13,775 bases of DNA from Betaproteobacteria bacterium (GTDB taxonomy: Bacteria; Pseudomonadota; Gammaproteobacteria; Burkholderiales; SG8-39), in NCBI GenBank assembly GCA_011391295.1, contig JAABQT010000019.1, positions 1 through 13,775 of the forward strand, given 5' to 3'. The notes under the pieces were generated by a model. The model searched no databases, was not told the origin of the DNA, and worked only from the letters and a program-made list of their open reading frames with translations. This document shows positions 1 through 6,321 of this stretch, in pieces. Each line of letters begins with the position of its first letter. Within the stretch, counting starts at the first letter, position 1. The position numbers and the translations under genes are program-made.

Positions 1-377
1 GCATGGCGCTCCCGCCCTGCCACGCGCTGTTTCAGTTCTACGTCGCCGAAGGGCGCCTGTCCTGCCAGATGTACCAGAGGAGCGCCGACCTGTTTCTGGG
101 CGTGCCGTTCAACATCGCCTCGTACGCGCTGCTGACGCTGATGATCGCCCAGGTCGCCGGCCTGCAACCGGGCGAATTCGTGCTCACGCTGGGCGACGCG
201 CACCTGTATCTCAATCATCTTGAGCAGGCGCGCGAGCAGTTGCGCCGCGCGCCGCGGCCGTTTCCGCGCATGCGCCTGAATCCTGGCGTGCGCGAAGTGT
301 TCGACTTCCGCTTCGAGGACTTCACCCTGGAAGGCTACGAGCCGCATCCGGCGATCAAGGCGCCGATCGCAGTTTAA
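1..377 (+). CDS. thyA: Thymidylate synthase, C-terminal part (5' end outside window)
   Basis: This enzyme makes dTMP from dUMP using methylenetetrahydrofolate, which it oxidises to dihydrofolate. The reading frame enters from the left edge (full codons from base 3) and 124 residues are visible. They include the active-site loop [14 protein letters not shown] with the catalytic Cys (sixth visible residue), the dUMP-binding [13 protein letters not shown] segment, the GDAHLYLNH segment, and the family C-terminus ending in [13 protein letters not shown]. About 118 residues follow the catalytic Cys, as in the 264-residue E. coli enzyme, so the 3' end is intact. The TAA stop overlaps the A-run that serves as the U-tract of the opposing terminator. 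Dihydrofolate made here is recycled by FolA, whose gene lies about 4 kb to the right; the two are often much closer. Identification is very secure. Confidence 0.97.
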   Translation, partial: MALPPCHALFQFYVAEGRLSCQMYQRSADLFLGVPFNIASYALLTLMIAQVAGLQPGEFVLTLGDAHLYLNHLEQAREQLRRAPRPFPRMRLNPGVREVFDFRFEDFTLEGYEPHPAIKAPIAV

Positions 378-413
378 AAAAAGGGCCCGTCTGTAGGGGG
401 AAAGGACGGGCCC
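376..413 (-). terminator. Rho-independent terminator of the small membrane-protein gene
   Basis: A perfect 9-bp stem (383-391 with 405-413, GGGCCCGTC/GACGGGCCC) encloses a 13-nt loop. Read on the minus strand it is followed at once by seven T residues (complement of 376-382). It lies 37 nt past the minus-strand stop at 451. The plus strand has no T-run after the hairpin, so the orientation is clear, although the hairpin may also slow transcription leaving thyA. Confidence 0.85.
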
Positions 414-450
414 TGGGGGAGTAACAGCGGTGCTGCCGGTTGCCGGGCGC

Positions 451-777
451 TTAGACGCTCCCGATCGCCAGCAGCTGGCCGAGGTACAGCACCCCGGCTG
501 CCGCAAAACCGTAGACCACCACATCCGCGATGCGCGCGCGTTGTGACGGCATGAAGCCTGGCAACGCCCACACCATGGCGGCGGCACCAAGCAGCGCGGC
601 GAGCAGCGCCGCACCGAGTCCAAAACTGCTGCCAAAGGCCTGCACCACCCAACCCTCGGGCGCCACCAGCTTGTAGATCGACCCTGCGATGCCGACCAGC
701 ACGAGCGCGCTGATGGCGAACCCGGCAAGCACCTGCGCCAGGATCGGGATCTCGAATTTCGTGTTGGCTTGTTCCAT
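451..777 (-). CDS. Small three-helix inner-membrane protein, probable sigma-54 target gene
   Basis: I do not recognise this 108-residue protein. It has a short polar N-terminus (MEQANTKFEIP) and three hydrophobic segments at about residues 12-36, 49-74 and 86-105. A short basic loop (SQRAR) lies between helices two and three. No catalytic motif, signal peptidase site or metal ligand is seen. The ATG at 777 has a modest GAGAG about 7 nt upstream. The gene stands alone: a consensus sigma-54 promoter begins 40 nt upstream and a strong terminator follows, so it should be a single-gene transcript. Its position directly behind a GlrR-type sigma-54 activator, with GlrR-like operators between them, makes it the likely dedicated output of that system. 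A role in envelope stress or membrane homeostasis is only inferred. Confidence 0.8.
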   Translation of the reverse strand: MEQANTKFEIPILAQVLAGFAISALVLVGIAGSIYKLVAPEGWVVQAFGSSFGLGAALLAALLGAAAMVWALPGFMPSQRARIADVVVYGFAAAGVLYLGQLLAIGSV

Positions 778-816
778 GCGTCGGCTCTCAGGAATCGTCA
801 GTTGCTGACAGTCTCT

Positions 817-832
817 TGCAACTGCCGTGCCA
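817..832 (-). promoter_or_regulatory. Consensus sigma-54 (-24/-12) promoter
   Basis: Minus strand TGGCACGGCAGTTGCA matches the sigma-54 consensus TGGCACG-N4-TTGCW at every defined position. The -24 GG is at 831/830 and the -12 GC at 819/818, exactly 12 bp apart. Predicted transcription start is about 806, giving a leader of about 29 nt to the ATG at 777. It faces only the small membrane-protein gene. Confidence 0.88.
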
Positions 833-851
833 GCGCGAGGAACAATTGCCG

Positions 852-864
852 CATCAACGGGTTA
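852..864 (+). promoter_or_regulatory. Putative IHF-binding site
   Basis: CATCAACGGGTTA matches the IHF core WATCAA-N4-TTR at all fixed positions except the first W. It lies between the sigma-54 promoter and the palindromic operators, centred about 52 bp upstream of the predicted start. This is the usual place for IHF to bend DNA so that an upstream activator can touch sigma-54 polymerase. Short degenerate sites occur by chance; the location is the main support. Confidence 0.55.
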
Positions 865-908
865 GGGAACTGGCGTGACCAATGTCGCAGGTCCCAGGGC
901 GCGCGTTT

Positions 909-926
909 CGTCTCCGGGCGACGACG
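909..926. promoter_or_regulatory. Second, imperfect GlrR-like operator
   Basis: The sequence CGTC-TCCGGGCGAC-GACG is a palindrome with the same 4-10-4 layout as the operator at 974-991. It shares the core GTC-nCCGGGCGnC-GAC, differing in the two outer bases and two inner ones. It is centred about 112 bp upstream of the predicted start and 65 bp (about six helical turns) from the first operator, so both could lie on the same DNA face. Confidence 0.6.
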
Positions 927-973
927 AACGAGTGCGAGGTCGCGCCAAGCGTCTGACGGGGCGCAGGTTTTGC

Positions 974-991
974 TGTCGCCGGGCGGCGACA
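974..991. promoter_or_regulatory. Perfect TGTC-N10-GACA operator, candidate GlrR binding site
   Basis: TGTCGCCGGGCGGCGACA exactly fits TGTC-N10-GACA, the palindrome reported for GlrR upstream of glmY in E. coli. It begins a few bases past the glrR stop codon and is centred about 177 bp upstream of the predicted sigma-54 start, a normal distance for an enhancer-type activator site. The same bases can form a hairpin (972-980 with 985-993), but no T-run follows on either strand. Confidence 0.72.
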
Positions 992-994
992 GCC

Positions 995-2353
995 TCAGGA
1001 TTCGACGGCGACCTTCACCTTGAACATCGCCGGCTCCAACGCATGGCGCTCGAGCAGCCGGTAAAACTCGGTGCGGTTGCGTCCCGCCAGCCGCGCCGCC
1101 TGGGTGACGTTGCCAGTGGTGATCTTGAGGATGCGCACCAGGTACTCGCGCTCGAACGCGCGCCGCGCTTCGTCCAGCGGCGTGAGCGAACCCGCGCCGG
1201 CGTCGAGCGCCTGGCGCACCAGCGAGGCCGGAATCACGTCCGTCGCGGTGAGCGCCACGGCGCGCTCGACGACGTTGAGCAGCTGGCGCACGTTGCCGGG
1301 CCAGGCAGCCGACACCAGCACTTCCATGGCTTCGGGGGACATGCCCAGCCGCGGACGGTCGTAGCGTTCCGCAAAGCGCGCCAGGAAATGCCCGGCGAGC
1401 AGCGGCACGTCCTCGCGCCGCTGTTCCAGCGCAGGGATCTGCAGCTTCACCACGTTGAGGCGGTAGTACAGGTCCTCGCGAAACTCGCCGTTGGCGATGC
1501 GCTCCTCGAGATTGCGGTGCGTCGCGGATACGATGCGCACGTCCACCGCCACCGCGTCGTTGGCGCCGACCGGGCGCACCACACGGTCCTCGATCGTACG
1601 CAGCAGCTTCACCTGCAGCGCCGGCGGCATGTCGCCGACCTCGTCCAGGAACAGCGTCCCGCCCTCGCAGGCCTGAAACAGGCCACGGCGGTCCTGCACC
1701 GCGCCCGTGAATGCGCCTTTCTTGTGCCCGAACAGTTCTGATTCGAGCAGACCCTCGGGGATGGCGCCGCAATTGACCGCGATGAAGGGCGCGCTGGCGC
1801 GCCGGCTGGCGCGATGGATGGCGCGGGCCAGCAACTCCTTGCCCGTGCCGCTGGCGCCGAAGATGCAAACGCTGGCATCGGAAACCGCCACGCGTTGCGC
1901 CTGCCCCAGCAGCGCCTCCATGGTTGCGGCGCGCGTAATGATTTCCGAGCGCCAATGCGCGCGGTCTCCGCTGGGCGCGGTCGACAAGCGCAGCGCGTCG
2001 GCAACGGTCTCCAGCAGCACCTTGGGCTCGAACGGCTTGGTGAGAAAGCTGAACACGCCGCGGCGCGTTGCCGCCACCGCGTCCGGGATGGTGCCGTGCG
2101 CGGTCAGGATCACCACCGGCAGCGAGGGCGCCTGGCGGTGTATGGCATCGAACAGTCCGAGTCCGTCCATACCATGCATGCGCAGGTCGGTGATCACCAG
2201 CTGCGGGCGGCGCACCGCGAGGCTGGCGAGCGCGGCGTCGGCCGATTCCACGGCGGTCACACCGTAGCCCGCCGCAGTCAGTCGCATCGAAAGGAGGTGC
2301 AGCAGGTCCCGGTCATCGTCGACAAGCAGAATGGCTGGCGGTTCTTGGCTCAT
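995..2353 (-). CDS. glrR: Sigma-54-dependent response regulator, GlrR/QseF type
   Basis: This is a cytoplasmic transcription activator with three domains in 452 residues (E. coli GlrR has 444). The receiver domain (about 5-120) has the acidic pair D12-D13, phospho-acceptor D56 in VITD, T84 and K106. The AAA+ domain (about 140-370) has Walker A GASGTGKE (166-173), the sigma-54 contact loop GAFTGA (213-218) and Walker B GGTLFLDE (231-238). A Fis-type helix-turn-helix at about 408-445 contains GNVTQAARLAGRNRTEFYRLL. It is the last gene of the kinase-lipoprotein-regulator operon, starting 4 nt after the lipoprotein stop. An AGGTGA about 6 nt before the ATG is the ribosome site. Family and mechanism are certain from the motifs. 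The GlrR subfamily is assigned from this gene order and from the TGTC-N10-GACA operator directly downstream. Confidence 0.92.
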   Translation of the reverse strand: MSQEPPAILLVDDDRDLLHLLSMRLTAAGYGVTAVESADAALASLAVRRPQLVITDLRMHGMDGLGLFDAIHRQAPSLPVVILTAHGTIPDAVAATRRGVFSFLTKPFEPKVLLETVADALRLSTAPSGDRAHWRSEIITRAATMEALLGQAQRVAVSDASVCIFGASGTGKELLARAIHRASRRASAPFIAVNCGAIPEGLLESELFGHKKGAFTGAVQDRRGLFQACEGGTLFLDEVGDMPPALQVKLLRTIEDRVVRPVGANDAVAVDVRIVSATHRNLEERIANGEFREDLYYRLNVVKLQIPALEQRREDVPLLAGHFLARFAERYDRPRLGMSPEAMEVLVSAAWPGNVRQLLNVVERAVALTATDVIPASLVRQALDAGAGSLTPLDEARRAFEREYLVRILKITTGNVTQAARLAGRNRTEFYRLLERHALEPAMFKVKVAVES

Positions 2354-2357
2354 GGTT

Positions 2358-2942
2358 TCACCTGTTGATTTTTCGGCGGCGCTCTTCGCGCTCGAGAATG
2401 CCGCGCTCGATCGACTTGAGCGCGTCCAACTGCTGGCGCAGGGTACCGGCGCGCTCCTCGGCCGCCTGCAACTGCTGGCGCAGGAGGGCAGCGCGCTCCT
2501 CGGCCGCCTGCAACTGCTGGCGCAGGAGGACGGCGCGCTCCTCGGCCGCCCCCTCGCGCCGTTCTGCGGCGCGCAGCTCGCGCGCCAGTCTCTGGCGATC
2601 CGCCGCGCTGGCCACCATCAGGCTGGCGAGTTGCGTCAGCGGGGAACCCTGGCGGCGCGAGGCGAGCGGCTCGAGCAGTGTCACCACCCGCGCGTCATCG
2701 CGCCAGGGCAGCGGCAGCGTGGACAGCAGCGCCGCCAGCCGCAGCCGGTTGGCGTCGTCCGGCACGGCGGCGTACATCTGTTGTGCATGCGCCAGCTGCC
2801 GGCCCTGCTCCTCGGCGCTCGCGCGCGCGCCGCTCGCGGCCGCACCGACGATTTCGCGCACCTGCAGCGTTTCGCCCCCGTCCGGCTGCAGCAATGCGCA
2901 TCCGGAAACCAGCGCCGAGCACAGGGCGGTGGCGACCCTCAC
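2358..2942 (-). CDS. qseG: Coiled-coil lipoprotein in the QseG position of a glr/qse operon
   Basis: A 194-residue predicted outer-membrane lipoprotein. The short signal MRVATALCSALVSGC ends in a lipobox (VSG-Cys15). A helical region follows, and from about 113 to 190 there is a charged coiled coil rich in Glu, Arg, Gln and Ala. Within it, residues 133-174 hold three 14-residue units of the form AAEERAxLLRQQLQ, each equal to two heptads. The start is GTG at 2942, whose GTGA overlaps the kinase TGA, indicating translational coupling. In enterobacteria QseG is a lipoprotein encoded between glrK/qseE and glrR/qseF that acts on the sensor kinase. The same position, lipobox and coiled coil support that role here, but sequence similarity was not tested. 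E. coli QseG is about 237 residues, so this one is shorter. Confidence 0.75.
   Translation of the reverse strand: MRVATALCSALVSGCALLQPDGGETLQVREIVGAAASGARASAEEQGRQLAHAQQMYAAVPDDANRLRLAALLSTLPLPWRDDARVVTLLEPLASRRQGSPLTQLASLMVASAADRQRLARELRAAERREGAAEERAVLLRQQLQAAEERAALLRQQLQAAEERAGTLRQQLDALKSIERGILEREERRRKINR
2409..2550. repeat. 42-bp in-frame tandem repeat in the lipoprotein gene
   Basis: Units 2451-2492 and 2493-2534 are identical at 40 of 42 positions. A third unit begins at 2535 and matches for 16 bases before diverging. A degenerate unit precedes them at 2409-2450, keeping CAACTGCTGGCGCAGG. Since 42 bp is 14 codons, each unit adds two coiled-coil heptads without a frameshift. The near identity of the DNA suggests a recent duplication. 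Confidence 0.9.
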
Positions 2943-4420
2943 GCCGCCTCCGCCACCACCAGCAATGCCGGTCGCTTGGGCAGCGTCACGCGAAAATGCC
3001 CGCCCGGGCGCTCGGCGACCAGGGCGATGCGCCCACCGTGCGCCTCGACGTATTCGCGCGCGATGGCCAGGCCCAGTCCGCTGCCCTCCACGCGACCGCC
3101 GGCTTTGGCGCGGCCCCTGAAGAAGGAATCGAATACCGCCTCGCGCTCGACGGGCGGCACGCCCGGCCCGGAATCGATCACCTCGATGATCACGGCGCCT
3201 TGCGCTTCGCGCGTCACGATGGAAATGGTGCCGGCCACCGGCGTGAACTTGATTGCATTGCCCAGCAGATTGTCGATGATCGAGCGCAGCTTCTCCAGGT
3301 CCGCATCCACTGTCACCGGCGCCAGGTCCAGGTCCACGCGCTGGACCTTGGCCAGGGCCGCGAGCCGGTGGGCGTCAGCAACTTCGCGCACCAGCGCGTC
3401 GAGCTGCACCGTGCTTACCTCGAGCGATGCCGCAGCGTGCAGTGCGCGCTGGTAGTCGAGCAGATCCTCGATCAGCCGTTGCAGCTTGACGCTATTGTCG
3501 CGCATGATTCCCACCACCACGCGCTGCGGCGGCGCCAGCGGCCCGGCGACCTGGTCGTTGAGCAGTTCCGCGCCCTCGCGCAGCGACGCGAGCGGGGTCT
3601 TGAGCTCGTGGGACAAGTGGCGCAGGAAACGGTTCTTCTGTTCTTCGAGTTCCGTCAGGCGCAGCCGCAGCCAGTCGAGCCGCTCGCCAAGATCGCGCAG
3701 GTCCTGCGGCCCGCTGACGCGGATCGGCTGCGAAAAATCGGCGCCGCCAAGCTGCCGGATGGAAGCATCGAGCTCGGCGATGGGCCTGGCAATGACGCGC
3801 GTTAGCGCCAGGGCGATGGCCAGCGCCACGGCGATGGTCGCCAGCACCACCTGCAGCAGCCGGCGCTGCACGCTTTCGGCCGCGGCGCGCAGCCGCTCGA
3901 CTTCGCCATCGGCAACGCGATAGCTGATGGCAAGCACGTCGTTCGCGCTATCGGCGAGCGCCGCCACCTTGGCGCCGACGATGCGCGCGTCCGGCGGCGC
4001 GGTCTCCGCCGCGGTCAGCAAATCGTAGAGTTCCTGCTCGCCACCGATGGTGCGCCGGAGCGCGACGAGCTGCTCGCCGTCCAGCGGCAGGCGCGCCAAT
4101 TCATCCGTCAGTTGCAGGAAGCCGAGGTGCAGCCGCTCGTAGTCCGCGACCAGCCCGGGATCGGGCAGCACCGCGACCTGCTGCGCAAGCCGTTCGATCG
4201 AGCCGACGCGATTGACCAGCGCGCGGCTGCCGCGCGCGGCCTGCGCCGCGCTATACACCGCGCTGCGGCTCTGCTCCGCCAAGTGCTGCGTGTTCCATGC
4301 GGAATACAGCAGCGCCCCGGCGAGCGGCGCCGCGACCAGCAGGAAGCCGATGACCAGCAGTCCGAGAAAGGATCGCGGAAAACGCAGGGCCGCCCTCGGG
4401 GAGGTGTCCTGAGGTGCCAT
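2939..4420 (-). CDS. glrK: Sensor histidine kinase, GlrK/QseE type
   Basis: A 493-residue inner-membrane sensor kinase (E. coli GlrK has about 475). Helix 1 spans about 17-41 and helix 2 about 187-208, leaving a largely helical periplasmic domain of some 145 residues. A HAMP linker follows (209-262). The H-box is FLRHLSHELKTPLASL with phospho-acceptor H271. ATP-binding motifs are the N-box DNLLGNAIKF (383-392), G1 DSGPGV (416-421), the F-box around DSFF (431-434) and G2 GSGLGLAIA (446-454). It starts at ATG 4420, with AGGAG only a few bases upstream, and opens the three-gene operon, divergent from folA with 41 bp between them. It should phosphorylate GlrR on D56. The signal it senses cannot be read from the sequence. 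Kinase activity is secure; the GlrK label rests on gene order and the partner genes. Confidence 0.92.
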   Translation of the reverse strand: MAPQDTSPRAALRFPRSFLGLLVIGFLLVAAPLAGALLYSAWNTQHLAEQSRSAVYSAAQAARGSRALVNRVGSIERLAQQVAVLPDPGLVADYERLHLGFLQLTDELARLPLDGEQLVALRRTIGGEQELYDLLTAAETAPPDARIVGAKVAALADSANDVLAISYRVADGEVERLRAAAESVQRRLLQVVLATIAVALAIALALTRVIARPIAELDASIRQLGGADFSQPIRVSGPQDLRDLGERLDWLRLRLTELEEQKNRFLRHLSHELKTPLASLREGAELLNDQVAGPLAPPQRVVVGIMRDNSVKLQRLIEDLLDYQRALHAAASLEVSTVQLDALVREVADAHRLAALAKVQRVDLDLAPVTVDADLEKLRSIIDNLLGNAIKFTPVAGTISIVTREAQGAVIIEVIDSGPGVPPVEREAVFDSFFRGRAKAGGRVEGSGLGLAIAREYVEAHGGRIALVAERPGGHFRVTLPKRPALLVVAEAA

Positions 4421-4425
4421 GCTCC

Positions 4426-4431
4426 TATAAT
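4426..4431 (+). promoter_or_regulatory. Putative -10 box of folA
   Basis: An exact TATAAT lies 31 bp before the folA ATG in the 41-bp gap shared with glrK, giving a leader of roughly 24 nt. No convincing -35 is seen 16-18 bp upstream (GGTGTC at best), so the promoter may be weak or activator-dependent. No clear promoter was found for glrK in this gap. Confidence 0.45.
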
Positions 4432-4461
4432 CTCACGTAAGACAATGTCAGGACGAGCCAA

Positions 4462-4971
4462 ATGTCACAGGGTGCACCGGCGTCCGCGGCTCCGCGCGTG
4501 TATTTGGTCGCAGCCGTGGCGGCCAACGGGATCATCGGCGCGAACGGCAGGCTGCCCTGGCACCTGCCGGAGGACCTGAAGCACTTCAAGGCGCTCACGC
4601 TGGGCCATCCGGTGATCATGGGCCGCAAGACCTGGGACTCCCTCGGCAGGCCCTTGCCGGGGCGCGAAAACATCGTTGTCACGCGCGCACCGGGCTACCA
4701 GGCGCCCGGCGCGAGCGTTGCGGCCTCCCTGGAAGGCGCGCTCGCGCTATGCGCGGGGGAGCCGTCGGTATTCGTCATCGGCGGCTGCGAGCTATACGCG
4801 GCAGCGCTGCCCCAGGCCCACGGGTTGGTGCTCACCGAGATCCGGCGCGAGTACGCGGGCGATGTGCGCTTCCCCGAATTCGACCGCAGCGCCTGGCGCG
4901 AAACGCAGCGCAAGCCGCAGACCAGCGCCGACGGGCTGCAGTTCGACTTCGTGCTCTACGAGCGCGCCTAG
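4462..4971 (+). CDS. folA: Dihydrofolate reductase
   Basis: The enzyme reduces dihydrofolate to tetrahydrofolate with NADPH, recycling the product of ThyA. At 169 residues it is normal length for the bacterial type I enzyme (159 in E. coli) plus a short N-terminal extension of about ten residues. Family motifs are visible: the AANGIIGANGRLPWHLPEDLK segment carrying the loop, the conserved Trp (W33) and the catalytic acid D38 (equivalent to E. coli D27); MGRKTWDSLGRPLPGR for NADPH binding; and FVIGGCELYAAALP, the second dinucleotide-binding glycine pair. The ATG at 4462 has AGGA 8 nt upstream. The gene converges on the decarboxylase gene with only 7 bp between the two stop codons. Confidence 0.96.
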   Translation: MSQGAPASAAPRVYLVAAVAANGIIGANGRLPWHLPEDLKHFKALTLGHPVIMGRKTWDSLGRPLPGRENIVVTRAPGYQAPGASVAASLEGALALCAGEPSVFVIGGCELYAAALPQAHGLVLTEIRREYAGDVRFPEFDRSAWRETQRKPQTSADGLQFDFVLYERA

Positions 4972-4982
4972 GCCCGGCCTAG
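4968..4982. other. Short palindrome holding both convergent stop codons
   Basis: CTAGGC-CCG-GCCTAG is a perfect 6-bp inverted repeat with a 3-nt loop. Its left arm contains the TAG of folA and its right arm the TAG of the minus-strand decarboxylase gene. No T-run follows on either side, so it is at most a weak bidirectional terminator or transcript-end stabiliser. It may also be a chance product of two mirrored TAG codons. Confidence 0.4.
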
Positions 4983-6187
4983 CGCCTCGGCTTGGACTCG
5001 AACACCCGCACTTCGGGCAGCGGGAATCCGTTGAACTCGCTGGCGTAGGCGGTGGTGTAGGCGCCCGCATTGCGGATATAGATGAAATCGCCCGCCTGCA
5101 GGTCCGAAGGCAGGGGCTCATCGCGCATGATCACGTCCACGGAGTCGCAGGTCGGCCCGGCGATATTCCAGGCGACGTCCGGCCCCGAGCGATCGGAGCG
5201 AATCTTGTATTTCAGCCCCTCGGTGGTCTCGATCACCCCGCCGAACAGGCCCGCGTCCCAGTGCATCCAGCGCTTGCCGCTGCGCGTGGCGGTGCCGAGC
5301 ATCCGGCACACGAAGTAACCCGCGTCGGACACCAGGTAGCGGCCCGGCTCGGCAATCACCTGCACGTCGTCCGCAAACGCCCTCAGCGCTTCATTCACCA
5401 CGGCGCCAATCACTTCGATCGAGGGGATGGGTTTGACGTGGCGCACCGGAAAACCGCCGCCGATGTCGAGCAGGCGCGGCTTGAGGCCGGCTTTGAGCAT
5501 GGCGTCGAACACGCTGCGCGCCTTTTCGATGCCCACGCGCCAGTTCTCCGGATTGCGGCACTGCGAGCCGGCGTGGAACGTGACGCCCGCGAGGTCCGCG
5601 CCGAGCTTCGCCGCAGTGGCGATGATCTCGCGCGTTTCGCCAGCGCCCGCGCCGAACTTGCCGGACAGGGGCCAGTCGCTACCGATATTCGGGGACGCGA
5701 TGCGCAGGTACAGGCAAGCCGCGGGATCGACCGCGTGCATACGCCGGAGCTCGTCCACGCTGTCGACGACGAACCAGCGCACGCCCTTGGACGCGGCATA
5801 GGCGTCGGACTCGCGCGAGCGCATCGGGTTGGAATAAAACACCTCCGCCGCGGGCACGCCCAGCGACAGCAGCAGGTCGAGCTCGGCGATCGAGGCGATC
5901 TCGAAGCCCGCGCCCTCCTGCACCAGGGCCTTCAGCACGCGCCGGTCGGGATTGGCCTTTACCGCATAGTGCGGGCGCACGCGCGGCATGGCGGTGCGAA
6001 AGCGGCGCAGCTTTTCGCGCACGATGGCGTTATCCACGATCAGGAAGGGCCGCGTGTATTTCTGGCGCGCGGCCTGGCGCACGATCTCGAAGTCGAGGCT
6101 GACTTCGGCGTGCGTGTCGAAGAGCTGTTCTTGCGCAAGCGGGTCTTGCTGCCTGTTGCGTACGAGGTTGCTCGGGCGATCGCCCAT
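4979..6187 (-). CDS. Fold-III PLP-dependent ornithine/lysine decarboxylase
   Basis: A cytoplasmic enzyme of the eukaryotic-ODC/alanine-racemase fold, expected to decarboxylate ornithine to putrescine (or lysine to cadaverine). Counting from the ATG at 6187 (402 residues), the PLP lysine is K77 in HYAVKANP and the ring-stacking His is H205 in FHAGSQ. GGGFP (243-247) and EPGR (280-283) bind the phosphate. C347-D348 in GPTCDSVDVI is the active-site pair supplied across the dimer, and NAGAYT (373-378) is the C-terminal motif. A TTG one codon upstream is also in frame, but GGGAG 7 nt before the ATG favours the ATG. The gene has its own sigma-70 promoter and a short leader ORF ahead of it. Choice between ornithine and lysine cannot be made by eye, so no symbol is given. 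Confidence 0.9.
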   Translation of the reverse strand: MGDRPSNLVRNRQQDPLAQEQLFDTHAEVSLDFEIVRQAARQKYTRPFLIVDNAIVREKLRRFRTAMPRVRPHYAVKANPDRRVLKALVQEGAGFEIASIAELDLLLSLGVPAAEVFYSNPMRSRESDAYAASKGVRWFVVDSVDELRRMHAVDPAACLYLRIASPNIGSDWPLSGKFGAGAGETREIIATAAKLGADLAGVTFHAGSQCRNPENWRVGIEKARSVFDAMLKAGLKPRLLDIGGGFPVRHVKPIPSIEVIGAVVNEALRAFADDVQVIAEPGRYLVSDAGYFVCRMLGTATRSGKRWMHWDAGLFGGVIETTEGLKYKIRSDRSGPDVAWNIAGPTCDSVDVIMRDEPLPSDLQAGDFIYIRNAGAYTTAYASEFNGFPLPEVRVFESKPRR

Positions 6188-6207
6188 CAATGTTCTCCCG
6201 GGAGTAT

Positions 6208-6273
6208 CTACGTCTCAGGAATGTCGCGCACCACGACTCGGGAATCCGGTACCGAGTTCCTCTGTCTTGTCAT
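6208..6273 (-). CDS. Predicted 21-residue leader peptide ahead of the decarboxylase
   Basis: This unrecognised small ORF starts with ATG at 6273 and stops with TAG at 6210-6208. Its ribosome site AAGGAGGT, 4 nt before the ATG, is the best in the window and stronger than that of the decarboxylase. The peptide begins MTRQRNSVPDSR and ends VVVRDIPET; four of 21 residues are Arg. Two of those are encoded by AGA and AGG at codons 3 and 5, which are rare in such GC-rich genomes. It lies between the sigma-70 promoter and the decarboxylase, with 20 nt separating its stop from that start and in a different frame. That placement suggests a translated leader controlling the enzyme, by analogy with the unrelated speF leader peptide of enterobacteria. 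Conservation is untested, so it could also be a chance ORF with a strong SD. Confidence 0.6.
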   Translation of the reverse strand: MTRQRNSVPDSRVVVRDIPET

Positions 6274-6321
6274 GATGACCTCCTTCTTAGTTCGTTGACC
6301 CAACAGGGAAAACTTGGGGCG

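Noticed and set aside
972..993. Strong 9-bp hairpin immediately after the glrR stop, first read as a terminator
   Set aside because: No T-run follows on either strand, while the same bases form an exact TGTC-N10-GACA operator upstream of a sigma-54 promoter, which explains the symmetry better.
798..1955. 385-residue minus-strand frame running from inside glrR through the regulatory region
   Set aside because: Its first two thirds are an off-frame reading of the AAA+ domain and its end passes through the operators and promoter; no start with a ribosome site is seen for the last part.
6188..6190. TTG as the decarboxylase start one codon before the ATG
   Set aside because: GGGAG is well spaced for the ATG at 6187, and ATG is preferred over TTG.
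4676..6298. 540-residue plus-strand open frame across folA and the decarboxylase
   Set aside because: It is antisense to a clear PLP decarboxylase and out of frame with folA, with an Arg/Ala/His-rich composition typical of GC-rich shadows.
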